From: Apostichopus japonicus
Taxonomy: Eukaryota; Echinodermata; Holothuroidea; Aspidochirotida; Stichopodidae
Length of the DNA: 64,000 bases
Reading direction: 5' to 3'
NCBI RefSeq assembly: GCF_037975245.1
Contig: NC_092582.1
Span: forward strand, 7,171,001-7,235,000
Shown: in pieces, positions 29,375 to 41,575 of the stretch
Layout: each line of letters opens with the position of its first letter
Numbering within the stretch: position 1 is the stretch's first letter
Notes under the pieces: model-generated
Told to the model about the DNA's origin: nothing
Database searches by the model: none
What the model saw: only the letters and a program-made list of their open reading frames with translations
Position numbers and translations under genes: made by a program

Positions 29375-32300
29375 ATGGCTTCTTACACAAACGGTACGTT
29401 AATGTGTTCACTATTATTTATACATCATATACCATTACTGAATATGCATTACATAGAATGCATACTTTTAAGTATCTGTATTGTTAACTTTCTTAAAAGT
29501 TCATTGAGGATCTAACTTTAACCTATACTTTGAATATTAGAACATGGGATTCAATTTGCTATCGTTATTGCCAGTAAGACTAATAATCAGATCATTTTTC
29601 AAAGTCTTTCAGAGTCAGATAAAAGGATGGGAAATACTATATATTTATAGCAAATTTAAATGTTAGTAAATATAATATAGACCTATGCTGTATACTGTAT
29701 AGGCTAATCATGCAGTCTGGATCTGATACATGAACTGAAATGTCACGGATGCAGAAAGTCTTAAACTTAATGGATCGAATGATTTATTTTGAAATATTAA
29801 TTGACACTCAGACCGTTGGAAGTTAATATTCAAATCAGGAATCCATTTTCGTCTAAATAAATACCGGTGTACGTGTAAAACTGTAGTCAGGACAATAATG
29901 CGTTGTCAGTCCTTCTTGGTTGTTATATATGTGTTGTGTTCAGTGATGTCGAAGAAATGCAAAGTCGAGAGGCAAATTTCAAGATTCGTCATGTCAACAA
30001 TAAAGTTTTCGCCATTTTAGCCTTGAAGATTAAATCTTACATCGCAGTACGGCGATTGTGTTATGAATGTAACGCAAGGTTTGAAGGAGACGTAAAGCTG
30101 TAAATTGCTCTATACAACATTTCTTTACGTATTTCTTTCTGAAATATTTCTTATCCTTTTGAGGTATTTTTCTTTCCTTCATACTCACATTGATATAAGT
30201 TGAACCCATTATGACGATGTGACTAAATTTTTCTATTTCTTAGGAAACAAGATCTTTGGACTTTTCTGTCTATTGGCGTTTATCATTTTGTCTTCATCGC
30301 AAACAACGACAGCGACCAGTCATCGTCTTCGAAGCCTTTACCTACGTATGCTAGTTAGCTGTAACCAACTGAAAGTATCACGTGATGAACTCTCGTCTGC
30401 TATTGTGAGTAATATTATGCAGGTGTAGCAGCACAATTTATTCTTCGGCTAATATATATATATATATTCGATTGTCTTTGTCGTTTAGCTCCATTTCATG
30501 AACAAAAGTCTGTTCAAAGTATCTCTTTCGAAATCCGGCTTTAGGAATCACAAATGATTTCGAGTTGTTTAGCATCATGTTTGATCTCTGGAGTTAGGCA
30601 AATATGTCACCAAAACAAAAGGTAAAAAACGCCTACAGTGGAATTACGACCTTTTGAACCGGTTTCGAACCTCTGGACATCCCATCAGCGTCCATAGCCT
30701 AGTGGTTAGGGTGTCCTCATATAAAGCGGGAGGCCCGGGGTTCGAATCCCGGTGGAAGCTGGAAGTTTTTTTCACTGTTCTGAATTTTCCAACTCACTAC
30801 GATTTCAATTATATATATTCCGTCAAGGCATGTACAAATTGTGATTAACCATTCAGACGCAGGAGAAAATATTCCGTAATTGTGCTATCAAAGTAAAGGA
30901 CAGCACATTTGAATATTCAAATTGAAATCATTCATTCCCTTTTCAAAAGAGGTAAATTTCTCTCGATCCTTTCTTTAGGAATTACGATATCCTTATCAAT
31001 ATTTTTGAATTGAAAAAAAAACATGCAAGAAGTGGAACGAATGCTTTTTCAAAAATTATTCGGTGACGTTGTTACGTTAAAATACCATATATGTAATAGG
31101 TGTACATAAGTTTCACATTATAGAGTACTGAAACTCAAGAATGGAATTTTTGTGAACAACAAAGTCAAAAACAGCAGTTATATATTTTGTATCTATCTAT
31201 ATACCAGTGCCCGCAGTCGACGGAACAATTACTTTGAGTACAATAAGTTAAATTCTTTCGTTTCTTGTTCGGTTCCGTTGGGTGCGCGAATACAGAGTTT
31301 TTATTACGTCTATTCATGTAAAACTGCCCATGACCTTTCGATAAACTCATAACGTCATATTTAAAAATGACGTCAAACTACTATAGTAAATGCTTCTATC
31401 GATGGTGGATGCACGGAAACTCAAGAATAGAATTTTTGTGAACAACAGTAAAAGTCAAAAACAAGCAGTTATCTAGTTTGTATCTATTTATATACCAGTG
31501 CCCGCAGTCGACGGAACAATTACTTTGAGTACAATAAGTTAATTTTTTTCGTTTCTTGTTCGGTTCCGTTGGGTGCGCGAATACAGAGTTTTTATAACGT
31601 CTATTCATGTAAAACTGCCCATGACCTTTCGATAAACTCATAACGTCATATTCAAAAATGACGTCAAACTACTATAGTAAATGCTTCTATCGATGGTGGG
31701 TGCACGTATCTAAACATATGTTGCACGAAACCATACTTCAGAGGCTGAGGAGTGGATGTGAAAGTGGGGTCGTGGAAGCAGCCCACCACCCCTTGCATGT
31801 CTAGCAACATTATGGGTAAAAATAAGATTAAATGCTATCAAATTAATGGCTTGAAAATTGTGCATTCTGGGGGATATCTAGGCTAAAATTAGGTCTGAAA
31901 GAAAGGTTTTGCTTTTGACTCTTTATGTGTGGTTGAGCAAGGGGTGTGGGACCCCAACCCTTTCTGAACTTTAGTAATCACTTTAGTGTGATTACTGACC
32001 ATGAAGTTGTATATTTTTACTACACAGACTCAAACACGTGATGTAAGTGGAGTAATTCATCATTCCTCTGTCGATTCTATTTCTGGTTTAAATGCCCACC
32101 TCGGTGACGTCGGCGTGTTTGATCAAGAAGAGGTAAATATTGAATTGACATTCAAATTGTGACAATGAATTTGTCTAACCCTATATATTGAACTGTTACC
32201 GCGAACAATTTTTGGGGGAGAAAACACTGAAATAAATTAATAGATCTAGTTTGTCGTCAAAGTAGACTAACGGTAGATCAACTGCTCGTGTGAACGAAAT

Positions 32301-33718
32301 ATAAGTCTAACACAATTTTTCAAATTTAGGACACTTCAGCTAATAATACACACCAAGGTTATGCTACTACAACGCTTCGCACTGGGCTACGACACAGGTT
32401 TAGGCTGATGGCGATGTACATATACGTCAATGGTAGGCAATCACAACGCGAAGAACTGGCAACTTCAGCTCAAGATTTAAGCAAAGCAGATATTGCAATA
32501 CCTGATAGGTCAAACGTAGGCTTGTCAGCCCATACATGTCAATGGGAGACAACGGCACTTGTATCTATCAAATACAGCTTAATGTTTAAATAGTATTGCT
32601 TCAACACTTGAAAGACTATACCAACGGTTGAGCCAATACGTCTGTCAGAGGACTCGTTAACCTTTTTAAAGAGTTTTTGGTCATCTGTAGACTCTTTACT
32701 CTTCCCTCTTCCTCGTCAATTCAACATTGCTGACTTCACTATCTTTCATTGTTTTTGCCTTCTAGATTGGTAATATTCCAGATCTGCTGATCAACCACTT
32801 GACGTACCTTAAACTGACTGAGGGCGCTCTCAGGCTATATCAACAAGACGAGTTAGTCCTCAAGATTGTCGATGATTCCCAGACGACATATGAACATCAA
32901 CTAGAGACAATCATCAAAAACGTTGTAAATATCAGGAAAACAATCAATATCATTGTGAGTATAGTTTTTTTTATATTATAAGTAGACTTAAAAATGAAGG
33001 CCAAATATCATATTATTCATCGGATCTTAATTAAGCATTTACCCGAATATACGATTTTTCCAACAACAACTACGGAACTGCTTTTTTTTTAAATATATAA
33101 ATATATATTTACTATCAATCTATCATGTTTGAAGCATTCAGTTTATTAAAATGGTTGATTTGAAGGAACTGGATGCATCCTTAGTTTCAGTAAAATATAT
33201 ATTTTAGCAACTTCCAGAGTGTGCAGGTGCATGTGGCATTATCTATGCTTTCAGAACATTTGCAAATTTGATGGCTGAATTTACTTTACAATAAATTATT
33301 TGTCCTTCGCGAGAAAAATCCCAATAAGATTGAAAACAACAAACATAATATTCTTTAATTTGAAAATATGATGAATAATGTGAATACTTCTGTTACTTTA
33401 GCGAAGAATATAGAACCTTGAACACATATACAAGAAATCACAACACATGCAATAGGCCACGTTGTAATAACTGTAAATGCTTGTAATATTGTTTCAACAT
33501 TTAGTATCATAACTGTCGACTTCCTAATCCAATATTTCGTTCAGATCCAAATATTCGGACGTACCTTTGACTCTGGATCCGTACAAGAGGTGACCTTTGA
33601 CGCATGTGACATCACTACCACGACCTGCATAACAAGACGAGGCTTATACATACTACAAGAGTTCGACTATTACTTGAGAATAGCAAGACGGAATTTTGTT
33701 ACTATGGCTTCGTCTTAG
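29375..33718 (+). CDS. Secreted four-helix cytokine-like protein, gene 3 (mosaic copy)
   Basis: Exons 29375-29393, 30244-30404, 32028-32132, 32766-32954 and 33545-33718, with consensus splice sites and phases 1-0-0-0. The 215-residue protein is identical to that of gene 5. It differs from genes 2 and 4 only at one AB-loop residue (GDVGVFD instead of GDVSVFD). The gene is a mosaic: everything up to intron 4 matches gene 5, while the 3' UTR matches gene 1, so an unequal crossover passed through or just beyond exon 5. Intron 2 is longer than in other copies because of a local duplication. The intact frame after this exchange suggests it is still usable. Family assignment rests on the same fold and exon argument as gene 1. 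Confidence 0.75.
30452..30468. repeat. Short (TA)n run in intron 2 of gene 3
   Basis: Only about 17 bases; genes 3 and 5 share the short form. Confidence 0.85.
30688..30759 (+). repeat. tRNA-like element, gene 3 intron 2
   Basis: This copy and the gene 5 copy read tggaagc at the 3' end, pairing six of seven with gcgtcca. That makes them more tRNA-like than the other three. The anticodon-stem side reads tcctcatataaagcggg. The A and B boxes are intact. Confidence 0.6.
31130..31706. repeat. Local tandem duplication in intron 2 of gene 3
   Basis: Units 31130-31415 and 31416-31706 both start gaaactcaagaat and end near ggtgcacg. Other gene copies have a single unit, for example gene 5 at about 57017-57303. 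The two units already differ at several positions. Confidence 0.8.
32330..32593 (+). pseudogene. Helix-A-like open frame in intron 3 of gene 3
   Basis: Open for 87 codons after a good acceptor. It includes LRHRFRLMAMYIYV, SQREELATSAQ and then SNVGLSAHTCQ, a stretch faintly like the AB-loop exon (DSISGLNAHLGD). A fused helix-A plus AB-loop remnant is one reading. The only phase-0 GT that could join it to exon 4 is a poor donor (aacgtaggc). Confidence 0.4.
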
Positions 33719-35060
33719 GCTTCGCCATCCAGTCGTTTGTTGCATTTTGTCCCAAGTATCGAGAAGGCAACTCACTACTGATGTCAAAAATTTGTGTACT
33801 TTTCTGTTTTTCATTATTAGTATGTGCAATTCTGTTATCCATAAAAGCAAACTTTGTGATATTCATCATAAAGTTGTGTATATTGTTTTTTATTAGTTTT
33901 AAGGCCTTTTAATTAATGTTCTTTTGGAATATTTAGATTATTTTCTTTGAAAAGGATTCCTATGTGCCATTGTTTCAAGAAAGTAATTAAACACTACTTA
34001 CATTACTCGTCATTAGTTTCTTCATTTGGTGAAACAATCTAGGAAGAACTTCATAACGAAAGTCTACTTTAAAATATTTTATAACGATAATATCATAAAT
34101 ATTCATGAATTTATATTAATTTATTTTGGAGGTGATTTATAGTTTATACTATAAGTTTCTTTATCACATGAATTTTTTTTTATGATTATTCGCAACGTGT
34201 ACAATTTTGGGTCAATGTTACTCATTCCGCCCGGCACGTTGATGGTCTATCTGGGATAATAATTCTGGGATATCTGGGATAGTAATTTTCAATTTATGCG
34301 CAATATCATAACTTGCGGTATGGTTACACTGTTCCATGTTTATGATGTCAATAGTGACGTCAAAGAAGAAGACAAAAAACAACAATCTCTATAACATCCC
34401 TATCTCACTGTTATCATTTGGATTTTTGTTTGAAAATCAATCATTATAACGAATTACATATTTTAGTTTTCCTTTCTTCTCTTCTTGACTGTAGTTTGTC
34501 TGGCAAAAGATCATCACTAAATTATCCTAAGAACACTTTATAGCATGATTACCTTTCTGGATAGTTCTTTCTTATGGAAAAGGGTATTTAAATCTAAGCT
34601 AATTAAGTTTTGTTTGTGGAAAACATTTCAATTTGATTCATATTGTTGCTTACTTTCAAATATCCGTCCCTACAGTTCTATATATTTTTCTTCTGGTGAG
34701 AGGCATATTGTGTCTAATAGTAACGTTATTTAGTCAAGCGTACTGCTGTGTTTCCAAAAATTGTGTCTTCTTGGTAGTTACATAACTATATAACTAATTT
34801 AATTAAATAAATAACTAATAGTTTTAAATATGTTTTGCAAATCTGTCGTACTTGTTATTGGTATTTTATACATACTGTAAGTGATCGCTAAATAAACAGG
34901 AATACGGCACTTTAAAACATCGATATTATTTTATTTCCACATTTTATCTCTATCTATCTTTTTCCCAATCTCTCTCTTTCACTATTCCAACCCCCCTCCC
35001 CTCTCTCTCTATGTTATCCCCTATCCCTTTCCGCCTATGATTGAAGGATGGGGGTACTTT
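33719..35060 (+). other. 3' UTR of gene 3 and convergent spacer
   Basis: Follows the A1 version closely. ATTTA motifs are present, and the conserved poly(A) candidate AATAAA lies at 34891-34896. No gene is seen. Confidence 0.45.
34891..34896 (+). promoter_or_regulatory. Probable polyadenylation signal of gene 3
   Basis: AATAAA in the string conserved downstream of every copy. Confidence 0.4.
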
Positions 35061-35068
35061 TCCGTTTA

Positions 35069-36709
35069 TTATTGAAACAATTCTGGCTTGGTGTTAGAGA
35101 ACATCATTCTGATCATACAAGGCATTAATCCACCCCTATCCACCCAACCTTCTCCCATTTCTGGAGTACTGTCGTTCTTAAGTTCAACGTAGCTATAGAT
35201 AAAACCTTGTAAAGACCCAATCATGTCAACATTTTTGTAAGAAACCGTAAAGCACCCCCCCCCCAACCCCCCAACCCCATTTGTGTTACAAGATTTGTGG
35301 GAATCATACACTCAACATGTTTGGAGGCAAAAGCAGCTACCTGAAAATAATTTTGTACATCTCTCTCCATAAAACTAAACTCGGCATGTAAACAGAAGGC
35401 ACAAGGTTAATTCGATTCAGAACAATCTCCATTGTAGACAAAAAATAAAAAATGGTTTCGTCTTGAAACAATGATGAACGAGTAACAAAGAATAACTTCT
35501 GTGCTCTTTGCTTCACAGTTCATTACTATACTGTACTAATATCCCTTTATGTCAAATAATCGATCCCACATTCAAACTTCAATTCTACTGCTCCACACGA
35601 AATCATTTTCCTCATTCAGACATTTAATTGTCTGCAATTAAACGTTTGCCAAAAACGCTAGAAGTAGCCAGGAAGGTTAGAACCCACAGGAAATTTAACT
35701 TTGAACAATTTTAGCAGCTGCAACCATCATTAACTATTGGGCCTTATCTTCAGACTCTCTTGATTATAATATTATTGGTGAAACTTTTCTATAGTGGAGA
35801 GAGTTGCTTGAAGTCGAGTAATATAGCCGACAAAAGATGACAGGGCTGCTTTATAGGTGGTCATATTCTCTGGCTGACTCTTCAGCCCAAATTCATCACT
35901 TTGAACAAGTCTGATAGCGTCCTCCATCATGAATGTGAATTCGGCATGTTTCACTATCAAGTCCTGAATATCATCAATCTGAATAAAAAATTAATGCAAA
36001 ATGTTAACCTTTAACCTTTTACAGTGAGGGCTGAATTCTCGAAATAGTGCTAATGGCCACCCAATGGCATGTATTCATCGATCGTTTGAGGGTTCATTCG
36101 AAATTTGATGACATATGAACAACGTGAAGTAGTGATTACTCACTGAGATGGTATGATTTTGTTTTATACTGTTCACTAGCATACCGATAGTACGGGCAGT
36201 ATGAATATTCATAAAGGTGAAGAACTGTTTGTACTGTTAGTAAGAGTGCCTTAAATCAATTGAAGAACGGCATAAGGTGTATTAGCATTAGGACATTGTC
36301 CCAACTGGCTGGTCGTGGGTGTGGGATGGGGTAGGGGTGATATTTTCTAAATCATGGGTCCATTTTTCAGTACAGCTGTCATCCTGGACGTAAAGACTTA
36401 GCAAAATCGTAAATTTATGGGACGTCTAATTTTCTTTGGACATGTAGCAATTATTGCACTTCATTATATTTTAGTTATAATATTTGAAAAGTGTGCTTTA
36501 GTTTTCAGGAGGAAAGAGTGGTTGTGTAGTGGATGGGAAAGGGGGGGGGGGTGTTGCTGCTCATAATCCGATCAAGACAACCAGCAGTATGTGATTACCT
36601 CTGCTTGACGAAAGACTACGTAATAGTTAAAGAAATTTTTCTTCCCCGAGACAGTGAGAACTGAAGAGGGCAACACGACAATGTTCTCGTTTTGGAAACG
36701 CTGAGTTAT
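35069..36709 (-). pseudogene. Convergent minus-strand cytokine paralog relic, A2
   Basis: Has a full-length AB-loop exon at 36599-36709: acceptor ttttctcag, 37 codons in phase 0, donor gtaatc. It encodes a stretch with LPSSVLTVSGKKNFF and then VVFRQAE, which lines up with SSVDSISGLNAHLGDVSVFD and QEE of the plus genes. Next are the helix-C-like exon 36144-36233, the helix-B/C exon 35772-35978 (no donor; stop after EKFHQ) and a last exon with one Cys replaced by Gly. The frame 35069-35311 includes that last exon. Without a donor after helix C, a four-helix product is not possible by normal splicing. Confidence 0.6.
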
Positions 36710-36879
36710 CTGAGAAAATACTTTTTAAGAAAAGTCACCCAGGAAAGAAATTAACAGCTCGGCCATGTGACTCTATACCAACTAAGTACCACACACCTCG
36801 ATTGAAATGTAGCAATAGGGTGTATTGTGGATTTCTCTTCCGTTGGAGTGGGGGGGGGGGGAGGACGTCCGGAAAGAAA

Positions 36880-39800
36880 ATACAGTAAATCAACTGAATG
36901 GGCTACATGGTGTGACTGTTCCAGTGATGCAGTCATTGTAATTGTGCACATTTTTTCTACAAATAAATGACTAAATGGACATAAATATAGTTTCATCTTT
37001 TAAACTGCAAAGAGGCTTGCAGTCACTTGCAGGATTACAATCTAAATTAAAATCATAGGCAAACAGATTGATTATCAGTTTTGTGAGCCATAAACTACTT
37101 TAATGACTTCATGTTTGAAATAAACCCCCTCCCAAAAGAAGATTTGTCATGCGCAATAAATGTTAGTCCAAACTTCAAGTATAAATTGCATCCAAACTTT
37201 AATATTTTCAGATCTTGACCTCTGTCAACTATTTACCTTTTCTTTAGAGACCATTGCTGGCCTTAGACCTCCATAGAAAACAAGATATTTTTTTAATACT
37301 CAAACTGTCATATTACATGTGAAGTTGATAAACAAAGTACTTCTTGATCTATCATGTCTACAAGCCAATGCATCACATAGACAAAAATATATAGCATTAC
37401 CATCACATATGCTTCCTTTGCGTTTGGCAGGGAATAAATACCAAAACTGATATTCATCAGCACATAGTATACATCTACTGATGGTGACGACTTAAAATAC
37501 TGCATCAACATAAGGCGGATATTCACCATCTTCATTTACCTGCGAACCTGTGCTTGATTGACACATATGCAATTAGGGCATCACTTAATATATTGATATT
37601 TACAGCATGAATTGATATCCTAGCAATATTGCAGCTAGTACATATTATAGCTTGATAACATGAAACATTCATATCCCACCAATCCTATCATAGCTCCTTA
37701 CCCACAGCTCCTATTAAACGCATGTACAACCCATGCAAACCATATACATATAGGTACAGATTCTGAAGTAAGGAAAATATAGTAGCATACCTTATACTGC
37801 ACCAAGTTGTGAAACTTGTATTCAGTGCTAGCTTTTCCACTGCTCATCAAGGGCACATCACTGGCCGAGTGTCGCAGTTGAAGCAGATGACCAATACTTC
37901 AAGGGGGGGGGGGGGTTGGGAAGAAAACTGGCAACCGGTGCAAGAGGGTACGGAGGATTCAATGTATGCTGTTTGAACATTTCGTCTAAAATTTTGCCAT
38001 GCACTGACCTCTTCCTCCTTCTTGGTGCTGGAAGTTTCTCTATGCTGACCTCATGAGCAAGATGATCCATAGATGGAGTTTGTTGGTACTGCTCCGTCAC
38101 ATATATTTTCAGTTGAAACATGTGGCTTATTGACCACAGATAGGTATTTTGTCACATATAGGTATTTTTTCATGCTTCTTCTAATAAAAAAAAGTCTTCT
38201 ACGGAGGCATATTCGCAGGAAAACTTTTGAAGATGAAAAACATGAAGAACTTTAATAGGTAAATGTAAAGTTTCCTTAATTAAGGGAAGGAGAGGGGGTA
38301 GGGAAGTCTTCAATTTTGGAATTTGAGAGAGAATGACAAGGTACATGCAACTAGCTATCACTAGCTATCACTATCACCCAAAACACATACATGTGTAAAA
38401 AAAAATATTCTTTTGGAATTTTGATAAATACTCACTAAACCTGTATTTGTTACCATCTCATTTACCAACAACCATGCATAGGAATCACTGCAGTAGAGAT
38501 TTACTACAATAATTACATACTTTTAAAAAAGAAAAGATGCAGTTTGTAGTTTAACAATGAAAATTGGTGTGCACTATGTTTTCAGTTACTGTAAACGCTT
38601 TGTCTTTATACAACTGTATTAAAGTCCACCAATATCGAACAAATAGCATTGTACAGGTAAAGCACATGCCAACAGATTATTTATCCTTCAACACACTATT
38701 TGGTTAAACAAGATCTACATAGCAATATGCATATTCACAAACATGCACAAAAAATGTAGACCATTCCAGTAATATGTAACATGTATATATCCCAGGATTG
38801 TGGTGAAATTTCTGTTTCGTTGAAACAAAACGTTTCCGCTGAAACGAAACGCTGTTTTCCGCACACAAATTTGTCAGCGGAAACCAACGTTTTTTTTTTC
38901 AGCGGAAAGTACCGTTTTTTGAGGGGGGGGGGGTGGGAGGAGCAAAATGCTTACTGAAATGATTAGGCACATGAAAGGATTTAGGAGGCTGGAGAAGACT
39001 GAAGCAGGATAAAATGTAACTCCGAGACTAGACTATTATTAGGATAGCTTAGATTGTAGCTTAGGCTGTAAGCACAAGCTAAATTTTATTTTAACACCAC
39101 CGCGCCACCTTATTTGGTTGTAGTTTCCGATATGGCGTGAAGGTGAAAAAAGGTGAGCTGATGTGACGATTTGGTTTCGCTAAGTGTCATCCTTTAGGGG
39201 ACGGGCGGGGGGTGGGTGTCCTTTGTGATATTTTCACATTACCAATAACAGCGTCCCTTTGCCCTTTAATCCGCCGACCGACTCATACTTCTTAAAGTGA
39301 TCCCTAATTACGTACACTCCAAACCTCCTGTAAATTATAAGCAGCTTACCTTTTCTGACATGAACTCCGTCTAACCATCCTTATCGACGTTCTTTGATCA
39401 CTTTCTCATGTTATTTTCATCATCCTGAATTTGGTATCCTAAAATTGAGGAAAAATATAGTGTACAGGTTTTCCGCACAAGAATTTGTTTCAGCGGAAAG
39501 TAATTTGCGGAAATTACCGTGTGCAGAAAACAACTGAAACCGGCTATGTTATATTTACTTTCTTCTTGGTTCTCATTTGAATAAAGAAAACATGCTTGAG
39601 CGAAATGTACTTGCAGTCGTGTATTGTACACCTGTCCTGTATGAACTCTTAAAAGCATGCCAGTGTGCACTTGTGACATCATGTAGCCTTGTACTTGTAG
39701 GATCCCCACTTTCGTCATCAAGGGACCAAATTAAGATAGGCCTAGGCCTAGCCTATGCCCAAAAGAATGGCACTGTGTGATATAGTCAGTGATCATAACC

Positions 39801-40793
39801 CGACTAAAAACTAGGCATATAACCTAACAAAACAAGTTACACTTCTCTGAACAATAACATTGGTACCACTATTAGTAATAGTAGTAGTATTACTAGGCCC
39901 TAAGTAGCCGAATTTCAATTAGGCATAGCCTACTGTGCGACTTCGAGTAGTTAGGCCTAGGCCTACGTACAGTAAGGCCTTACGTTAGGCTAGTAAGTAG
40001 TAGTAGAACTGGTATCTGTTATCTTTAACATACGCCTATCAATTTCACTATGACATAAATGCACTTACTACATGAATATTACCCAGGTCGGAAGGGTTGG
40101 CAGAGTCCTGGTTGACTTATTATCTAATTCGATTCTGCGTATAACCAGGCATTTAACTTGTTTGATGTTGGTTACAGGCTTATAGCACAGTGTATAGTTT
40201 ATGTTGGCAACAACAATCATGTCGGTAGAAATTGTCAATGTCTTTATAGTTAGCATCCCAGTCGCCTTCTGTGATATCCGACTATCAAAAGTCTCCTTGA
40301 ATGGCTTGTAAGGGTCCACGATAGTTATCGTGAAATTCATAACATGTGTGATGAAGTTATAACACAGCACGATAACTATCGTGGATCACCATTAGCAAGA
40401 ACCACGTTAGTTATCGTGACGACACCAGAATCGGGTGTCCATATGTACTTACGTTCTATCCACTCGCTGAAATAGAGCTATATAGGATTCACGAGCTTGC
40501 GATAACTTCGCCACCTATACACAGATATAGGGTTCTAAGATATACTCCACAGAGTAAACTAAAAGTAAGTATTTCTCTTCCGACATGTGTTGATGTGTTT
40601 CAAAATCGCTAGCATACGGTGGCCAAAATCTGTGCAGCTTTTGGGAGTTCACTCCCTGTCAATAACGTTGAACACAATCGGTTAAAAATAATCGGTCTAC
40701 TGAACATACCCCCTTGAGAGACGATCTCGCCTGCAGGTTTACAAGTGACTTCAGTTAGGAAGCTTGCGGAAATTGCTGGTCGAATCGGATAAC
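36880..40793. other. A-specific block of A2
   Basis: Aligns with A1 11034-14903. The polybasic frame (37858-38121) is shifted by a G run at 37908-37918. The 17-bp inverted repeat near 38850-38890 has mismatches, and the 18-bp hairpin at 40315-40385 is perfect. No gene could be assembled. Confidence 0.4.
40315..40385. repeat. 18-bp perfect hairpin, A2
   Basis: Same arms and loop as 14425-14495, with no change in either arm. Confidence 0.7.
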
Positions 40794-41354
40794 AATCAAT
40801 CAATTCAATTCAATTTTTTCAATTCATAAGACTTTATTTCAATCTCTTGTATTAAAGTATGCAACTTTGACAATAGACGTGGGTAAATTTACAAGAGAAC
40901 AAGAGATTGAGGAGTGCCAACAAGAAGCTCTGCAGAGCTTGTTTACGTTGACACCCCTTTACAAATAAAATATAGAAAGAAAGCTTAAGTATACAGAGAA
41001 AACAGAACAAAGATGGCAAAGAAAGGAAATACAAAATCAATGATAGTTTGATATAAGATACTCTTTAAGACGTTTTTTGAAGGTGTTCAAAGTTTTACAA
41101 CCAGTAATGGTAGTAGGGAAGGATTTCCAAAGTTTTACGCCGACAAAAACGAATACCAAGTTGTGAAGACCTAAGTCTAAAGTAAGGAACAGTCAAGTGA
41201 TTTGGCGCACAGTTAGGATAAGGATCGTTACGTAACTGAAAATAGTTACGAAAAGTCGACGGAGCATTATCATGTAACCAATTGAAAATAAAAATACCAA
41301 CATAGTAACGATTTATATCATAGATACTAAATCGCTTTGTGGGTTTGGACTCTC
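40794..41354 (-). mobile_element. CR1-like LINE fragment, A2
   Basis: Duplicate of the A1 insertion at the same site. Extra bases near 41145 (gacaaaaacgaa instead of gacataacgaa) shift the reverse-transcriptase frame, so it is dead. It was copied by the segmental duplication and did not insert independently. Confidence 0.75.
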
Positions 41355-41575
41355 ACTTGGGAGCCCAATTACATTGCTGCATCTCTCCTTCTAGTAGGCT
41401 GCTCCAACACCAGTCACCCAAAAAACATGGACTTTATTGATATTTAGTTTAAACCACTTAATTGTTTTGCCACTTAACCGGTTATTGAAACCCATAAATG
41501 TTCTTTACCTCCCACCGCCAACCACCGTCTGACACGCATGACCGGTTCAAGAGGTTTTAACTTAGGTCCCTTCGT

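Larger units (their letters stand above)
7640..33720. repeat. Recent 25.9-kb tandem duplication, copy 1
   Basis: This copy contains the 3' part of A1, all of B1 and the 5' part of A2. It aligns nearly base for base with 33721-59330: the minus-strand paralog exon 9678-9884 corresponds to 35772-35978, the LINE 14904-15463 to 40794-41354, and gene 2 to gene 4. The exact endpoints sit in sequence shared by all gene copies and cannot be fixed closer than about 200 bp. Confidence 0.7.
27066..41575. repeat. Tandem subunit A2 (mosaic)
   Basis: Second A-type subunit. Its left part, through intron 4 of gene 3, matches A3. Its right part, from just after the gene 3 stop codon, matches A1. The switch lies between about 33553 and 33770. 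Private changes are a 286-bp tandem duplication in intron 2 of gene 3 (31130-31706) and a deletion of roughly 330 bp near 36880, relative to A1 10703-11033. Confidence 0.7.

Noticed and set aside
31165-31641. Repeated minus-strand frame SLSKGHGQFYMNRR in intron 2
   Set aside because: It lies wholly within an intron, appears twice only because of the local duplication, and has no splice or start context.
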